Part shown: piece by piece, positions 44,001 to 51,935 of the stretch
Layout: each line of letters begins with the position of its first letter
Position numbering within the stretch: position 1 is the first letter of the stretch
NCBI GenBank assembly: GCA_964596325.1
Contig: CAZQSQ010000003.1
Span: forward strand, 9,434-73,433
Direction: 5' to 3'
Length of the DNA stretch: 64,000 bases
Source: JBAZJI01 sp964596325
Lineage (GTDB): Bacteria; Patescibacteriota; Minisyncoccia; Minisyncoccales; JAGOPM01
Made by a program: the position numbers and the translations under genes
Notes under the pieces: model-generated
What the model was told of the DNA's origin: nothing
Databases searched by the model: none
What the model saw: the letters and a program-made list of their open reading frames with translations, nothing else

Positions 44001-46343
44001 ACTATTTAATACCTTCACAGTCGCTGTGCCGACTACTCCGCCAAAAGTAGAAATAATCCTGATCTTCACGGGCGCACGGATAATCGTATCGCCGACACAA
44101 ATCTGATCAAACTGGCTGGGCAAAACAATTTCAATCTTATTCTGGTCGATGCCCAAACATTTGGCATCAGGATTATTTATTGTCCCACCGCAATAAGCAT
44201 TAACATAGCAATCCTTGCCGCCATTGGCCGCCCGGCAAGCCGACTCGGTCATTTTGCGGGCCACGCAAGTTTTGGATTCACAATAAGAAAAAACACTCAC
44301 TGGTTCCTCGGCGCACTTTATGACCACATCTTTGGTCTGGATAGTTTTGCCGCCCACCACATACAAAGTCGCCCGGACCTTAGCGGCCTGCTTGGGGCTT
44401 AATGAAAAGTTCCAATAATAATTCTCCAGGCTGCGCACGCTTGCAATAGTCTTGCTATTCACCACCGAACCGTTGGCGTCAAGCTGCTCAACTAAAATAT
44501 TGCCACTGTTATTGCTGCCAAGGCTGGGCATCATAATCACAGAAATATCCGCTTTAGAATCCGCAGCACTACAATCTTTGACAGTCACCTCTGGCACGGA
44601 AAGTAGCAAGCTGTAATCCGCCGGCGCACCGGATTTGCATGTTTGGTCCGGATTACTGGCTGTCCCGCCGCAATAAAGCCCGGCGCGGCAATCCAAACCC
44701 TTATTTAATTCAGTGCGGCATTTGGTCTTGGTTGTTTTTACTCCCCGGCAAACTAAACCATCACAATATGAAAGTTCCTCCACGGGCTCGGGCGTTGTGC
44801 AATAAGGTGTCGTGAATAAAACGGAAACGGAAGTGGAATTGCCGGCAGTATAGGCAGAAGCCTTAAAGCGATATTCGGTCCCTTGCTCGAGTAAAGGATT
44901 ATAAGTCATTTCGCTGCCGCCAGCCTTTCCCTGAAAACCTTGGCTAGCAACCAACTTCGCGCTCTTGTCATATACATCAAAAAACACATTGGCGCTCGCT
45001 GCCCCGCCGGTCGAAAGTAGCTTGGCGAAAAGCGCGGTTTCTACTTTGGAACTTAGTGTTTCGGAAACACATTTGAAATCAGTCGTTTCCGGAATATAAG
45101 GATTTATCAATAAGGCTGCGGTTGTAGGAATACATTTAGAATCGGCATTATACCACTGCCCGCCGCAATAAAGCCCGGACCAACAATCTTTATTGCCATT
45201 TTTGAGCTTGCATTCCGTTTTGGTCATCTTCCCGCCGATACATTTGAAGGCCGTATCGCAATAAGAAAGCTCTTCGGAGGCCTCTCCGGAAGCTTTAGAG
45301 CAGGCTGCATTACACGCCAAAACACTATTCGCATCACTGGCAAAATAGCAAGTATTAAATTTTGCGATACCCAAACCGGCAACGTAAGAATTGCAGGCTA
45401 ACAAAGTCAGAGGGCTTTGGGTGGTAAAATCGCTGCACTTGTCCGTATCACTTGTCCGGCAAATTTTGAAATTATTGGAAAGATCTTCTGCGGGCTTGGG
45501 GGAACTGACACTGGTGGTAATTTTCATTTGAGTAGCCCCAAATCCCCTGACATTGTCGTCAGAAATCGCATAAGGCTTTACGCAATAAGTCGTATTGGCA
45601 TCAAGAGAACCCTTAACCAAAGTAATTGTCCCATTCTTACTTACAGTCGAAGGTCCGGCATAACCGATTAATTTTGTGCAAAGGGAATCATAGACGTAAG
45701 CATAAATTTGTCCTCTATCAGAATTGTCCCCTGTGTCGTTATAGCGGACAGTGATGGAAATTGAGGACGCGCTCAGAGTTTTGCCCTCTAAGATAGAAAT
45801 AGAGGGTTTCAAAGAACAGGCTTGAATCGGGCTGGTATTAACCCCTCCCAAGCCGACATTCAGGCCTTCGTTATAATTGCTGCCCTTCATGGCATAGGCC
45901 CAAATTTTGCAATATTGTCCTGCAGATAAAGCCGGGCTAGCCCAAGTAATGGTATTAGAATATGCCCGCCCGATAGTATTGGTGTCAGCTGCAATGGCCG
46001 GCGTGTTAGCGCAGGCATAGCGGACATACCAATGGTCAAAACCCGCTGGTTTGGCGGCAGATAAATTCCAGGAAATTTTCAGCCCGTCACTGCCAAGCTG
46101 CCTCGTATCAAGGCAGGGCTGAAGCGGCGTATTGCGGATATCGGCAGAAACAGTCTGTGGATCGTATTTATTATTGTCGTAAATAAATATTTTCCCACCG
46201 CCTCCAGAAACGCTAATATTGCTAAACTTCACTTGCGATGTTGATTGCTGGGTAAAGGCATTAGCAATACCGGCAAATGCCAAAACCACAACAACACAAA
46301 AAACCGTGAAAATGGCTTTACAAAAAGCTTTGTATTGGGACAT
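38019..46343 (-). CDS. Giant secreted cysteine-rich multi-repeat protein (2774 residues)
   Basis: Unbroken frame of 8325 bases. Signal peptide at residues 1-29 (cleavage near ANAFT). Fn3-like domains at the N-terminus (SLDANTTYCVKPYA). Then about ten ~50-residue modules of the form 'ySYC....C....t...C...n.g.dC....YCGG', some nearly identical at DNA level. Around 1500-1810 there are five copies of a CGDGKCENPENKCNCPxDC-type motif, and the C-terminal ~950 residues are crowded with cysteines, many probably in disulfides. No transmembrane anchor after the signal peptide and no known attachment motif. Likely a surface fibre or adhesin; no enzyme domain seen. Confidence 0.85.
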   Translation of the reverse strand: MSQYKAFCKAIFTVFCVVVVLAFAGIANAFTQQSTSQVKFSNISVSGGGGKIFIYDNNKYDPQTVSADIRNTPLQPCLDTRQLGSDGLKISWNLSAAKPAGFDHWYVRYACANTPAIAADTNTIGRAYSNTITWASPALSAGQYCKIWAYAMKGSNYNEGLNVGLGGVNTSPIQACSLKPSISILEGKTLSASSISITVRYNDTGDNSDRGQIYAYVYDSLCTKLIGYAGPSTVSKNGTITLVKGSLDANTTYCVKPYAISDDNVRGFGATQMKITTSVSSPKPAEDLSNNFKICRTSDTDKCSDFTTQSPLTLLACNSYVAGLGIAKFNTCYFASDANSVLACNAACSKASGEASEELSYCDTAFKCIGGKMTKTECKLKNGNKDCWSGLYCGGQWYNADSKCIPTTAALLINPYIPETTDFKCVSETLSSKVETALFAKLLSTGGAASANVFFDVYDKSAKLVASQGFQGKAGGSEMTYNPLLEQGTEYRFKASAYTAGNSTSVSVLFTTPYCTTPEPVEELSYCDGLVCRGVKTTKTKCRTELNKGLDCRAGLYCGGTASNPDQTCKSGAPADYSLLLSVPEVTVKDCSAADSKADISVIMMPSLGSNNSGNILVEQLDANGSVVNSKTIASVRSLENYYWNFSLSPKQAAKVRATLYVVGGKTIQTKDVVIKCAEEPVSVFSYCESKTCVARKMTESACRAANGGKDCYVNAYCGGTINNPDAKCLGIDQNKIEIVLPSQFDQICVGDTIIRAPVKIRIISTFGGVVGTATVKVLNSFGTEILSQKYTDAKAGSAYGNEVIFQPNQKYKVEASLGTSNAASSIVSAEFIAKSCATQTDEVKVRSFCSGIVCRTVKETAAECKAENNGNACFEVPYCGGTISDYGDSKCTSIDTSKERSYCSAGKCTTIKTTAADCRARNNGNECFDAPYCGGLWYNGDQKCAALDPVQERSYCLGATCKTVKTTAANCKAMNNGVDCFSVAYCGGTISDYGDSKCGAVNTPKFTNPTTNISLVTGSTINLAWEFLNSNYQFFINVYSLNDSYLGNACMRWMVNGKSDCNWVAGTINSTTLSPGMYKICINPAGTDLQNDCKIITLLSSQTDTVKERSYCSGASCVTIRSTATACREKNNWQDCFDAPYCGGLWYNGDQKCAALDPVQERSYCLGATCKTVKTTAANCKAMNNGVDCFSVAYCGGTISDYGDSKCAALKQLTITSPTASYWKLNDNIDFTWINGKPGETVYISRWLNYGSNSLALCAGRNDANGSGSCRWTVNAQLGKHTIWAKAASSQRDFDAKVEIEVTEHLPESSLSLKNNYFSSNVWDGPLQRKQVAGFKVTAQGSTQNLGRFNLDFSGKIWENFAILDVYDATMGTSIFSKSIIAYDFAQSGSYWRINIEPFRLQVPLEANYPHELQVFLTSRDGQLSTVNYQIFVNKNAARATGASGLNYYAPDKDAEVSNFFRIAPQPPKYFACSNALCQIVKNPLTGKEVQSEAECQIATNFAKTCYLNDSTCQNTCQSVCVKDGFAYKDRGDICCTTGGYKEIDSSVLKNDGSCTAGNPSVKICSKCGNGSCDSMENKCNCSQDCGALCTKVSQNAEDATLCCPGLTWLSNKYRLGRNGSCVDSGFTNGICVNTKCGDAKCEGNEDKCNCPTDCKEVVGCKAANQNADSPGLCCQNLDWLSNKYRLSSNASCVDSGFTNGICVTTKCGDTKCEGYEDKCNCPQDCSGSVIPGTCVAEGKVIYPDGSACCSGLTKITGQNVGYDGVTCVDVYSSGMGFCSKCGDGKCENPENKCNCPIDCACGNGRCDGNENYQTCPQDCEKPTEEKYCYKGMHIYFSNYPNPKVNNAKYWLSNWDFGGGLKGFGGSAETAKTAAEMYVASLCDGANAKSYNCTQCERTDLIPEVMEKICFNNKTYYYRSNKPNAESKTLFWVKIILGGELKTIGHDSESQMIAFLKGVMPSAQLKFAEPCTGTEEKADYNYCDKSSPAKCQQEDATTLTQCETKYGKGNCFKADPTCAGKCAKMVASCRKCVHGMCAYYDPAGNPNTVNNSKWYIANYRLSGTAVPIGEDTEMAIVARIDFLWNGVTKNDFNFAQCTETQDLEVDCYKNISIRYAEQGNPKVLGQKYYIKVTEKDGNVFWFGSSGSIKNDDQNANIAYLRSLIDIYTNITPDYVKECFTTPKPSGVKNSIPKAAGSLAPKGAPADDPYYRGEWQYCYPDGKNLSSDCRKMFYCDLRNACAGQNCNVTETSRYYYKLTSCQDGLAYQSALKGKTTGYCYNTRQEAESACKRYFYCASGNGTATNVLLTKAGKAYTDVYECTRNLRVDESGSGPIGQCYDSEQEAKDHCGRWYYCPADPAKKGCSPSNTYADEAACVASVIKNAPKALPKCYKDQETCNQACQSNVLWTAYNDPKEGLICDQVKERDRNGAIRQFYGKVDDAISECRQYLDTNNRKDTNLDCYKTFSECDEAISGKSRMRVCLKSGDAKCAALPSKYENTQAGCDKFLSDNKGLVGLNKCYDSLYSATCDNDCKNAGSSQFKGAFYIKPDAAAGKNGGCLALSGFENGKLACENEISRAWDTQVNKTCYLDVADCNSNFPKGGREAVPNVSKVRSSGLYRFYYFSKTNESCMLSEKYFSTLSECKDYYSKMSVEALPDCFGGLAECQAKGNRYAFFVREGLQGIYKMTTERYASPSACRQNVAKYYSSLKAYPVCYTSIAAASTDKEKERQKLNFYYLSNSTCRYAGKFLTQKACEYSTKQRCFINSRCNNKVI
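42721..43562 (-). repeat. Pair of near-identical 215-bp repeats inside the 2774-residue gene
   Basis: 42721-42935 and 43348-43562 match at a constant offset of 627 bases with only a couple of differences near one end. They encode the same cysteine module, so recent duplication or gene conversion is likely. Confidence 0.9.
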
Positions 46344-46487
46344 ATTTTATGTTTTTATATATACGCAAAAGGATTACGCTTTCCGAAAAAAGCTTTATCC
46401 GCCCTTATTATAAATCCTTTTCCGGGTCAACCCAAAAAAACTTTCCACAGGGCGATTGGAAAAGCTGTGCTATGCTGATTTTGTCTT

Positions 46488-47450
46488 ATGAACTACATGA
46501 AAGCTCCACCTTTGTGGAAAAAATTACTAGTCCCCTGCGTAATTTTTTTGATTTTAGCCGCTACAATAACGATATTCTGGCTTAATGCTTTTGGACCCTC
46601 CAGTTTCCGGCCCCGCCCCAAGCAGGAATTTATTGTCAAACTTAATGAGCCGCAGGATAAAATAATTGAGCGCCTCGGGAAGGAAAAAATATTCCGAAAT
46701 AAAACCATATTTTTGAGCTTTTTGCGCGGCCGCAAAATCCAAGCCGGTGGCTACTTGGTTTCTCCAAGCATGTGGCCACAACAATTAGTCGATGTTTTAA
46801 CCTCCAAACAAAGCGAATTCTGGGTCCAAGTGCCTGAAGGTTTGCGTAATGAGGAAATTGTCGATATCTTTGCCAAAGAATTGAATTGGGACGACGAGCA
46901 AAAAGCAGAATTTTTGGCCAATGCTTTACAGGGCAACATGTTCCCTGAAACTTACCTGCTTAAAAGCGGCATTGCGCCTAAAGAAGCGGCTAAAAAAATG
47001 CTTGATGAATTTTCCAAAAAAACCAAATCAATTTTTGCCGGCGTGAGCGAGAAAAAAAAGAAACAAACTTTAATCATCGCCTCTCTTTTACAGCGCGAAT
47101 CTTACCGGCAAGAAGAATTGCCCGTCATTGCCGGTATTTTGCAAAATCGGCTGAATCTTGGCCAAAGATTACAAATAGATGCCACGGTCCAATACGTCAT
47201 GGGCACCAGCACTGACTGGTGGCCAAAGCTTGCCCGCGAAAATTATAAAATCGAATCCCCCTACAATACTTATGTAGTCAAAGGTTTGCCCCCCGAACCG
47301 ATTTGCAACCCTTCTTTACCGGCTATCAGCGCGGCCCTCAACCCAGAAACTACCGAGGCACTCTATTATATGCACGACAAGGCCGGTTATATCCACACTT
47401 CTAAAGATTTCGCCGAACATCTGGAAAATACCAAAACGTATCTGCGCTAA
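46488..47450 (+). CDS. mltG: Endolytic murein transglycosylase MltG
   Basis: Cuts nascent peptidoglycan to end glycan chains. 320 residues: N-terminal membrane anchor (~11-32), then the YceG domain with ASLLQRES (catalytic Glu204), LQIDATVQYVMG and SPYNTYVVKGLPPEPICNPS. A short LysM-like stretch precedes it. Divergent from the giant gene; followed after 3 bp by the transporter gene, so both are probably co-transcribed. It shows that the cell has a peptidoglycan wall. Confidence 0.95.
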   Translation: MNYMKAPPLWKKLLVPCVIFLILAATITIFWLNAFGPSSFRPRPKQEFIVKLNEPQDKIIERLGKEKIFRNKTIFLSFLRGRKIQAGGYLVSPSMWPQQLVDVLTSKQSEFWVQVPEGLRNEEIVDIFAKELNWDDEQKAEFLANALQGNMFPETYLLKSGIAPKEAAKKMLDEFSKKTKSIFAGVSEKKKKQTLIIASLLQRESYRQEELPVIAGILQNRLNLGQRLQIDATVQYVMGTSTDWWPKLARENYKIESPYNTYVVKGLPPEPICNPSLPAISAALNPETTEALYYMHDKAGYIHTSKDFAEHLENTKTYLR

Positions 47451-47453
47451 TTT

Positions 47454-48374
47454 ATGGATTTCCTAAAAAAATATTCGGCTTATATTATCGGCCTGTCTCC
47501 ATTTATTGCTTTGATATTCCCCCAATTTGGGCTGCTTCTGAAACCGTATTCCACCTTTCTCCTCGGCTGCATAATGACCATCAGTTTCCTGAATATAGAA
47601 ATCTCGGCGCTTAAAAAAGAATTCAAAAATTGGCGGGAAGCGGCGCTGATTTCAGCGGCCGTCCTGATTATCGCCCCCATTCTCTGCCTGCCCTTCAGCC
47701 GAGTCATACCTTCGGGATTTTTCGTTGGGCTAATTTTAGTTTGCGCCACGCCCGTAGCGGTTTCCGCGGCCGCAATGACAGATATTATGGATGGGGATAC
47801 CAGCAAATCATTGGCCGCCTCGGTTTATACGCACCTCTTAAGCCCCTTGCTTACCCCTTTGATGATTTGGCTATTAGCCGGAAAAGTCATTGAAGTAAAA
47901 TTTACCGACATATCCGGATTTATTCTGCAAACCATCCTTATTCCTTTCGCTTGTGCCTACATTATAAAAATATTGAAGCTCGACAAACAAATAAAACCGC
48001 AGGGGCAAAAAATAAATGTTATCCTGATATTTTGCGTGATTTGGTCTATTGTTGCCGGTGCCCGAGAAACGGTTTTTGGCAACCTCGATCAGATATTTTG
48101 GATTACCATCGCCTTAATTATCGTCTCCTTGGTAGAAATAGGTTTTGGATTTTTAGTCGGCAAAACCAAAAAACAAAAAGCGACAATCGGGCTCATCGGC
48201 CTTTACCGCAATTTTACTTTAGCTTCCGTTTTGGCGGGGAAATTCTTTCCCATTCAGGCAGTGCTGGCCCCGGCCATTTATACCATCCTTATGAGATTTG
48301 CAACTATTCCCCTGCAGATCTACTGCCAAAATTGCCCCAAGGATGAAATTTGCAGCACACTCAAACAGGGCTAA
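47454..48374 (+). CDS. Bile-acid:sodium symporter (BASS/SBF) family transporter
   Basis: 306 residues with nine or ten hydrophobic segments. The segment FFVGLILVCATPVAVSAAAMT matches the conserved crossing region of SBF proteins (usually 'lil.a..P.a..s'). Substrate is unknown: family members move bile acids, pyruvate, pantothenate or arsenite. A cysteine-rich tail (CQNCPKDEIC) is unusual. Ends in a terminator. Confidence 0.8.
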   Translation: MDFLKKYSAYIIGLSPFIALIFPQFGLLLKPYSTFLLGCIMTISFLNIEISALKKEFKNWREAALISAAVLIIAPILCLPFSRVIPSGFFVGLILVCATPVAVSAAAMTDIMDGDTSKSLAASVYTHLLSPLLTPLMIWLLAGKVIEVKFTDISGFILQTILIPFACAYIIKILKLDKQIKPQGQKINVILIFCVIWSIVAGARETVFGNLDQIFWITIALIIVSLVEIGFGFLVGKTKKQKATIGLIGLYRNFTLASVLAGKFFPIQAVLAPAIYTILMRFATIPLQIYCQNCPKDEICSTLKQG

Positions 48375-48387
48375 GCCCTGTTTTTTA
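48366..48387 (+). terminator. Terminator after mltG-transporter
   Basis: CAGGGCT A AGCCCTG followed by TTTTTT, overlapping the stop codon. Confidence 0.85.
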
Positions 48388-48426
48388 ATCGGTGAAAAAT
48401 CAAATAATTGCAGGAAACTTCGTCTA

Positions 48427-48454
48427 TTGATTTTTTGCCTAATTATGATATAAT
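48427..48454 (+). promoter_or_regulatory. Promoter of the secreted protein at 48534
   Basis: TTGATT (48427-48432), 16 bp, TATAAT (48449-48454) with TGA upstream. Nearly the same as the promoter at 2563, down to AACTTCGT upstream of the -35. Confidence 0.8.
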
Positions 48455-48533
48455 AAATAGTGTAATCAAAAAGGATTACCCTGCTCTGTTAAGAGCGGAC
48501 AAATTAAAAATTGAAAACTTAAGGAGGTAGGGA

Positions 48534-49597
48534 GTGAAAAAAATAATCGCAATGCTTTGCGCCAGTATTTTGGCTGTTTCCTGCATTTGTTTTTCATCGG
48601 AAGCCTTTGCCGAAGAGTGCCAACTGAGCCAAGATTTTCGCACCATGGTGGAAATTAACGACTCGGGAACCGATTTCTTCGTCGAATATTTCGGAGCTGA
48701 ATTTGGCATCGCCGATTGGCAAAATGTCCAACACCTTTCCAATTTGCCATTTATTTATAGAAAAGAATATCCGACGGGCGAACCATTCTCTCTTGGATGT
48801 CTATGCACATTCAAATGGCAAGAATCAGACAGGCGCTGCGAAATGATGTCAGCCCTGATGCTTCGGATGGATCCAAAGCATTTCGGCAAAATTGATGAAT
48901 TCAATGCGGAATATTCGGTTTATTTTTTCCGTTTGGATCAGGTGGGACAAAAAAAGACCAGCGAGTATAAGATCAAGGGCAGAATAATCTGCGGCAGCGG
49001 CCGGGGCGATAAAATTCTTATAGCCCCCATCAGCCCCAAAGAGCGCGTAAAACTTTTCAGCAAGTTCCCTGTTACTTGGGGCAAGGATAAAAAAAGCCTG
49101 CTAGGCATAAAAATAATCAAAGAAGCCAAGGGCAAAAAACCCGTATATTATAACTTTCCTCAAACAGTCTTTGATTATGACCAAAGGGGCAAATGTTTGA
49201 TTAGTGAAACGCCACCCCTTCGCTATGAACTCAATATGATGTTTATCGATCCCAATATTTTGCCGGCCACAGAAAAGAAAAAAGAAACATTACTATTCCC
49301 TGAAGTCAATTACATCGGCTCTTTTGACCGAGAGCAAACAATAACGCTTAAAGCCCAATTTAAGATTGGCGATTGGGAAAACGAAGAGTTCAGCGAGGTC
49401 GGGCAAGGCTCTCTGGATATCGGAACCATTCAGGACGGAGAGATAAAAAATATGGCAATCGAAAAAGAAGCGGTTATTAATCTGATACGAAAAACAGACC
49501 CCGGTTTCTCCTGGCAAACATCGCGATATACGGTATTCTGGAATGTGGAGGCAATAACCTCTTCGGGAAAATGTGAAAATCCTGAATCCTATATCAG
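48534..49597 (+). CDS. Secreted hypothetical protein (3' end lost in gap)
   Basis: The GTG start is set by AAGGAGG ten bases upstream. Signal peptide MKKIIAMLCASILAVSC...; it could be cut by signal peptidase I after AFA or lipidated at the AVSC cysteine. The mature part alternates strands and contains no recognised domain; a duplicated feel (IGDWENEEF versus earlier strands) hints at beta-sandwich domains. The frame is open into the gap at 49598. Confidence 0.7.
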
Positions 49598-49697
49598 NNN
49601 NNNNNNNNNNNNNNNNNNNNNNNNNNNNNNNNNNNNNNNNNNNNNNNNNNNNNNNNNNNNNNNNNNNNNNNNNNNNNNNNNNNNNNNNNNNNNNNNN
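49598..49697. other. Assembly gap (100 N)
   Basis: Cuts off the end of the secreted protein gene; the stop codon of trxA lies on the first bases after it. Flanks do not match each other. Confidence 0.98.
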
Positions 49698-50009
49698 TCA
49701 CTTATTTATCTCTTCCATTAAAATATTCATGGGCACGGCACCGACAAACTTTTTCACTTCCTGCCCATTCTTGAAAAAAATAAATGTCGGGATACTCTGC
49801 ACTCCGTATTTCCCGGCAATCACGGGGTTTTCATCCACGTTCAGAATGCCCACTTTCACTTTTTCGCTCTGTTCCTGCGCAATCTTGGCGATAAGGGGCT
49901 TCATGGCTTGGCAAGGCGGGCACCAAGTGGCAAAAAAATCCACCAAAACCAATTTATCCGCCTTCAAAACTTCCTGATCGAAGTTGGCATCTGTTAAAGT
50001 TATCTCCAT
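49698..50009 (-). CDS. trxA: Thioredoxin
   Basis: Cytosolic disulfide reductase of 103 residues with the active site WCPPC at residues 29-33 (Pro-Pro between the cysteines instead of the usual Gly-Pro). Start MEITLTDANF gives the normal length; the longer open frame upstream overlaps trxB. 19 bp after trxB, so co-transcribed with its reductase. Confidence 0.94.
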   Translation of the reverse strand: MEITLTDANFDQEVLKADKLVLVDFFATWCPPCQAMKPLIAKIAQEQSEKVKVGILNVDENPVIAGKYGVQSIPTFIFFKNGQEVKKFVGAVPMNILMEEINK

Positions 50010-50028
50010 AGTTTTGTGTATTATTATA

Positions 50029-50967
50029 TTAATTATTTGCCAAGCTTCTGCAATACTTGAAAGCCGCATTGGCCGCCACTGCCCCGTCGGCGCAAGCCGT
50101 AATAATCTGCTTGAGCATATTGTGCCCATTGGTGCAGTCTCCGGCGGCAAAGACTCCGGCAACATTGGTTGCCCTGTCGTCTTTAACCAGAATAAACCCC
50201 GCCTCATTGGTTTGGATACCCAGTTGGTTCATCAAATCCTTAACCGGCAAACTGCCAATCTCAATGAATACGCCGTCTAAAGCCAGCTCTTGGCTGCCAT
50301 TAACCGGAACGGAAAGCAAAATCTTTTCTACTTTCCCCGCGCCCTTTATCTCCTGCACTTCCACGCCGCAATTAATTTCCAGATTGGCCTGTTTTTTGGC
50401 CTCTTCGATAGTTTTAGCTTCAGCCCGCAAACATTCTTTGCGCGCCAATAAATAAACTTTCTTGGCCAAAGTGCTCAAATAAATAGCCGCGCCCACGGCA
50501 GAATTGCCTCCGCCCACTACGGCGACGGTTTTGCCTTTATAAAGCGGCCCGTCGCAAGTGGCGCAATAAGCCACACCCTTGCCGACAAATTCTTCTTCTC
50601 CGGGAATGGAAAGTTTTTTGCGTTGCGTACCGGTAGCAATAATAAGGGATTTGCCTTTCAAGCTTCCGGAAAAAGAAGTTTCAATCAAAAATAAATCGCC
50701 CTCCTTTTTAATAGCTGTGGCACTGTCATAGATAAGCTCGCCACCCAAGGCCTGCGCCTGCTCAATGGTCTGCTGCATCAGCTGCATGCCATTAATTTCC
50801 TTATTCCCGGGCCAATTCTGCAAAATGTGCGCTTCGCTCGCCTGTCCGCCGGGCATCTGCCCGATGATGGCGTTTTTCAGCCCATAGCGCGAAGCATAAA
50901 TGCTGGCAGTCAAACCGGCCGGGCCGGCGCCGATTATCAAAAGATCGTAAGTCTTTTCTTCATTCAT
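50029..50967 (-). CDS. trxB: Thioredoxin reductase
   Basis: FAD-dependent flavoprotein that reduces TrxA. 312 residues: FAD motif GAGPAG near residue 13, active-site CATC (Cys135/138), second nucleotide motif GGGNSA. The segment usually HRR (NADPH phosphate binding) reads ARK, so cofactor preference could be shifted. No ferredoxin-type differences are obvious. Confidence 0.95.
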   Translation of the reverse strand: MNEEKTYDLLIIGAGPAGLTASIYASRYGLKNAIIGQMPGGQASEAHILQNWPGNKEINGMQLMQQTIEQAQALGGELIYDSATAIKKEGDLFLIETSFSGSLKGKSLIIATGTQRKKLSIPGEEEFVGKGVAYCATCDGPLYKGKTVAVVGGGNSAVGAAIYLSTLAKKVYLLARKECLRAEAKTIEEAKKQANLEINCGVEVQEIKGAGKVEKILLSVPVNGSQELALDGVFIEIGSLPVKDLMNQLGIQTNEAGFILVKDDRATNVAGVFAAGDCTNGHNMLKQIITACADGAVAANAAFKYCRSLANN

Positions 50968-50998
50968 AATAGCTTATATTTTACTTTCCTTTCCTCTT

Positions 50999-51805
50999 TT
51001 AATCAACAAGGTGGTATTTAGCTGCGCTCTCCTTTAGCAATTTGGCGCGCTGGCGCAAGTGCAAATGAATATCGTTATTGGCCCAAGAATACGGATGCCG
51101 GCTCTTTTTCCCGCCCGCATTGGCCAGTTTCTCCAAAACCAAAAGCGTTTTTTGTTTGGCGGCCGAAAGCAAAAATGCATCAAAATCCGCCAAATGATCA
51201 GTCCAATAAAAAATAGTTTTGTAAATCCGATGGTAAAGGCGCTTGATGGAATTTGGCGTCTTCAGTTTTTCCAAAAAACCATCCATTTCCGCTTTTAGAT
51301 TTGTATCCTCGCCAAGAATATGCATCAAAGCCTGCAGGATAATAAACATCCCCTCTTCGCCATCTAAAATATTAATGATATCACCGGAGATAAAAATATA
51401 ATCATCAAGGCCGTCAGTGAGCGCGCAGACCAAAAAATCCTCCTCTATTGATTGGAAAATTTTGGGAGTATTTTTCCGGCCAAGATTATCACAGGTTTTC
51501 TGCAATTTCTCCAAAAATTCCGGACTGATATCCATAGGCTTGGAATTTTTCTTCAACCGAGCGATTTTATTTTTTGCAGTAGTTCTCAAAAATAAAGGTA
51601 TCAAAACCCGGCCGGCAAAGACCAAAACCAGAACAATAAAAAATACGCCCCAAACCGAAACATTTTGCAAGCCGCCATAAGCCCAAGCGACAAATACGGC
51701 CAAAGAAAAATAAACGAATAAAAGATAAGGGTGGCTAGCTAATACAAAATAAAAAAGGGAAATGCCCCGTTCATCCTTTTCCCTTTTGCTGTATTTAAGA
51801 TCCAT
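50999..51805 (-). CDS. Degenerate M48-like membrane protein (HtpX relative without active site)
   Basis: 268 residues. Two hydrophobic segments (~25-70) precede a domain whose layout follows HtpX: 'LGRKNTPKIFQS' where HtpX has its 'glp.PkiY' region, then IILQALMHILGED where HELAH should be (QALMH at residues 158-162, first His and Glu gone), then HLADFDAFLL and LVLEKLANA. A catalytically dead partner of the neighbouring HtpX is the best reading; a divergent unrelated membrane protein is the alternative. Confidence 0.6.
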   Translation of the reverse strand: MDLKYSKREKDERGISLFYFVLASHPYLLFVYFSLAVFVAWAYGGLQNVSVWGVFFIVLVLVFAGRVLIPLFLRTTAKNKIARLKKNSKPMDISPEFLEKLQKTCDNLGRKNTPKIFQSIEEDFLVCALTDGLDDYIFISGDIINILDGEEGMFIILQALMHILGEDTNLKAEMDGFLEKLKTPNSIKRLYHRIYKTIFYWTDHLADFDAFLLSAAKQKTLLVLEKLANAGGKKSRHPYSWANNDIHLHLRQRAKLLKESAAKYHLVD

Positions 51806-51831
51806 AAAATTATCCTTATTATGCCTCTTTT

Positions 51832-51856
51832 GTCATGCCCGCGAAAGCGGATATCT
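51832..51856. repeat. REP-like palindrome
   Basis: GTCATGCCCGCGAAAGCGG and flanks resemble the widespread GTCAT..CCGCGAAAGCGG repeat; related to the copy at 30888. Confidence 0.5.
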
Positions 51857-51935
51857 GAAAAAGAATAGGATTCTCGATTCAAGCCCGCCTGTTACTAGGC
51901 AATTTGAGCTTAATTGTTTATTCGCCCTAATGCCT

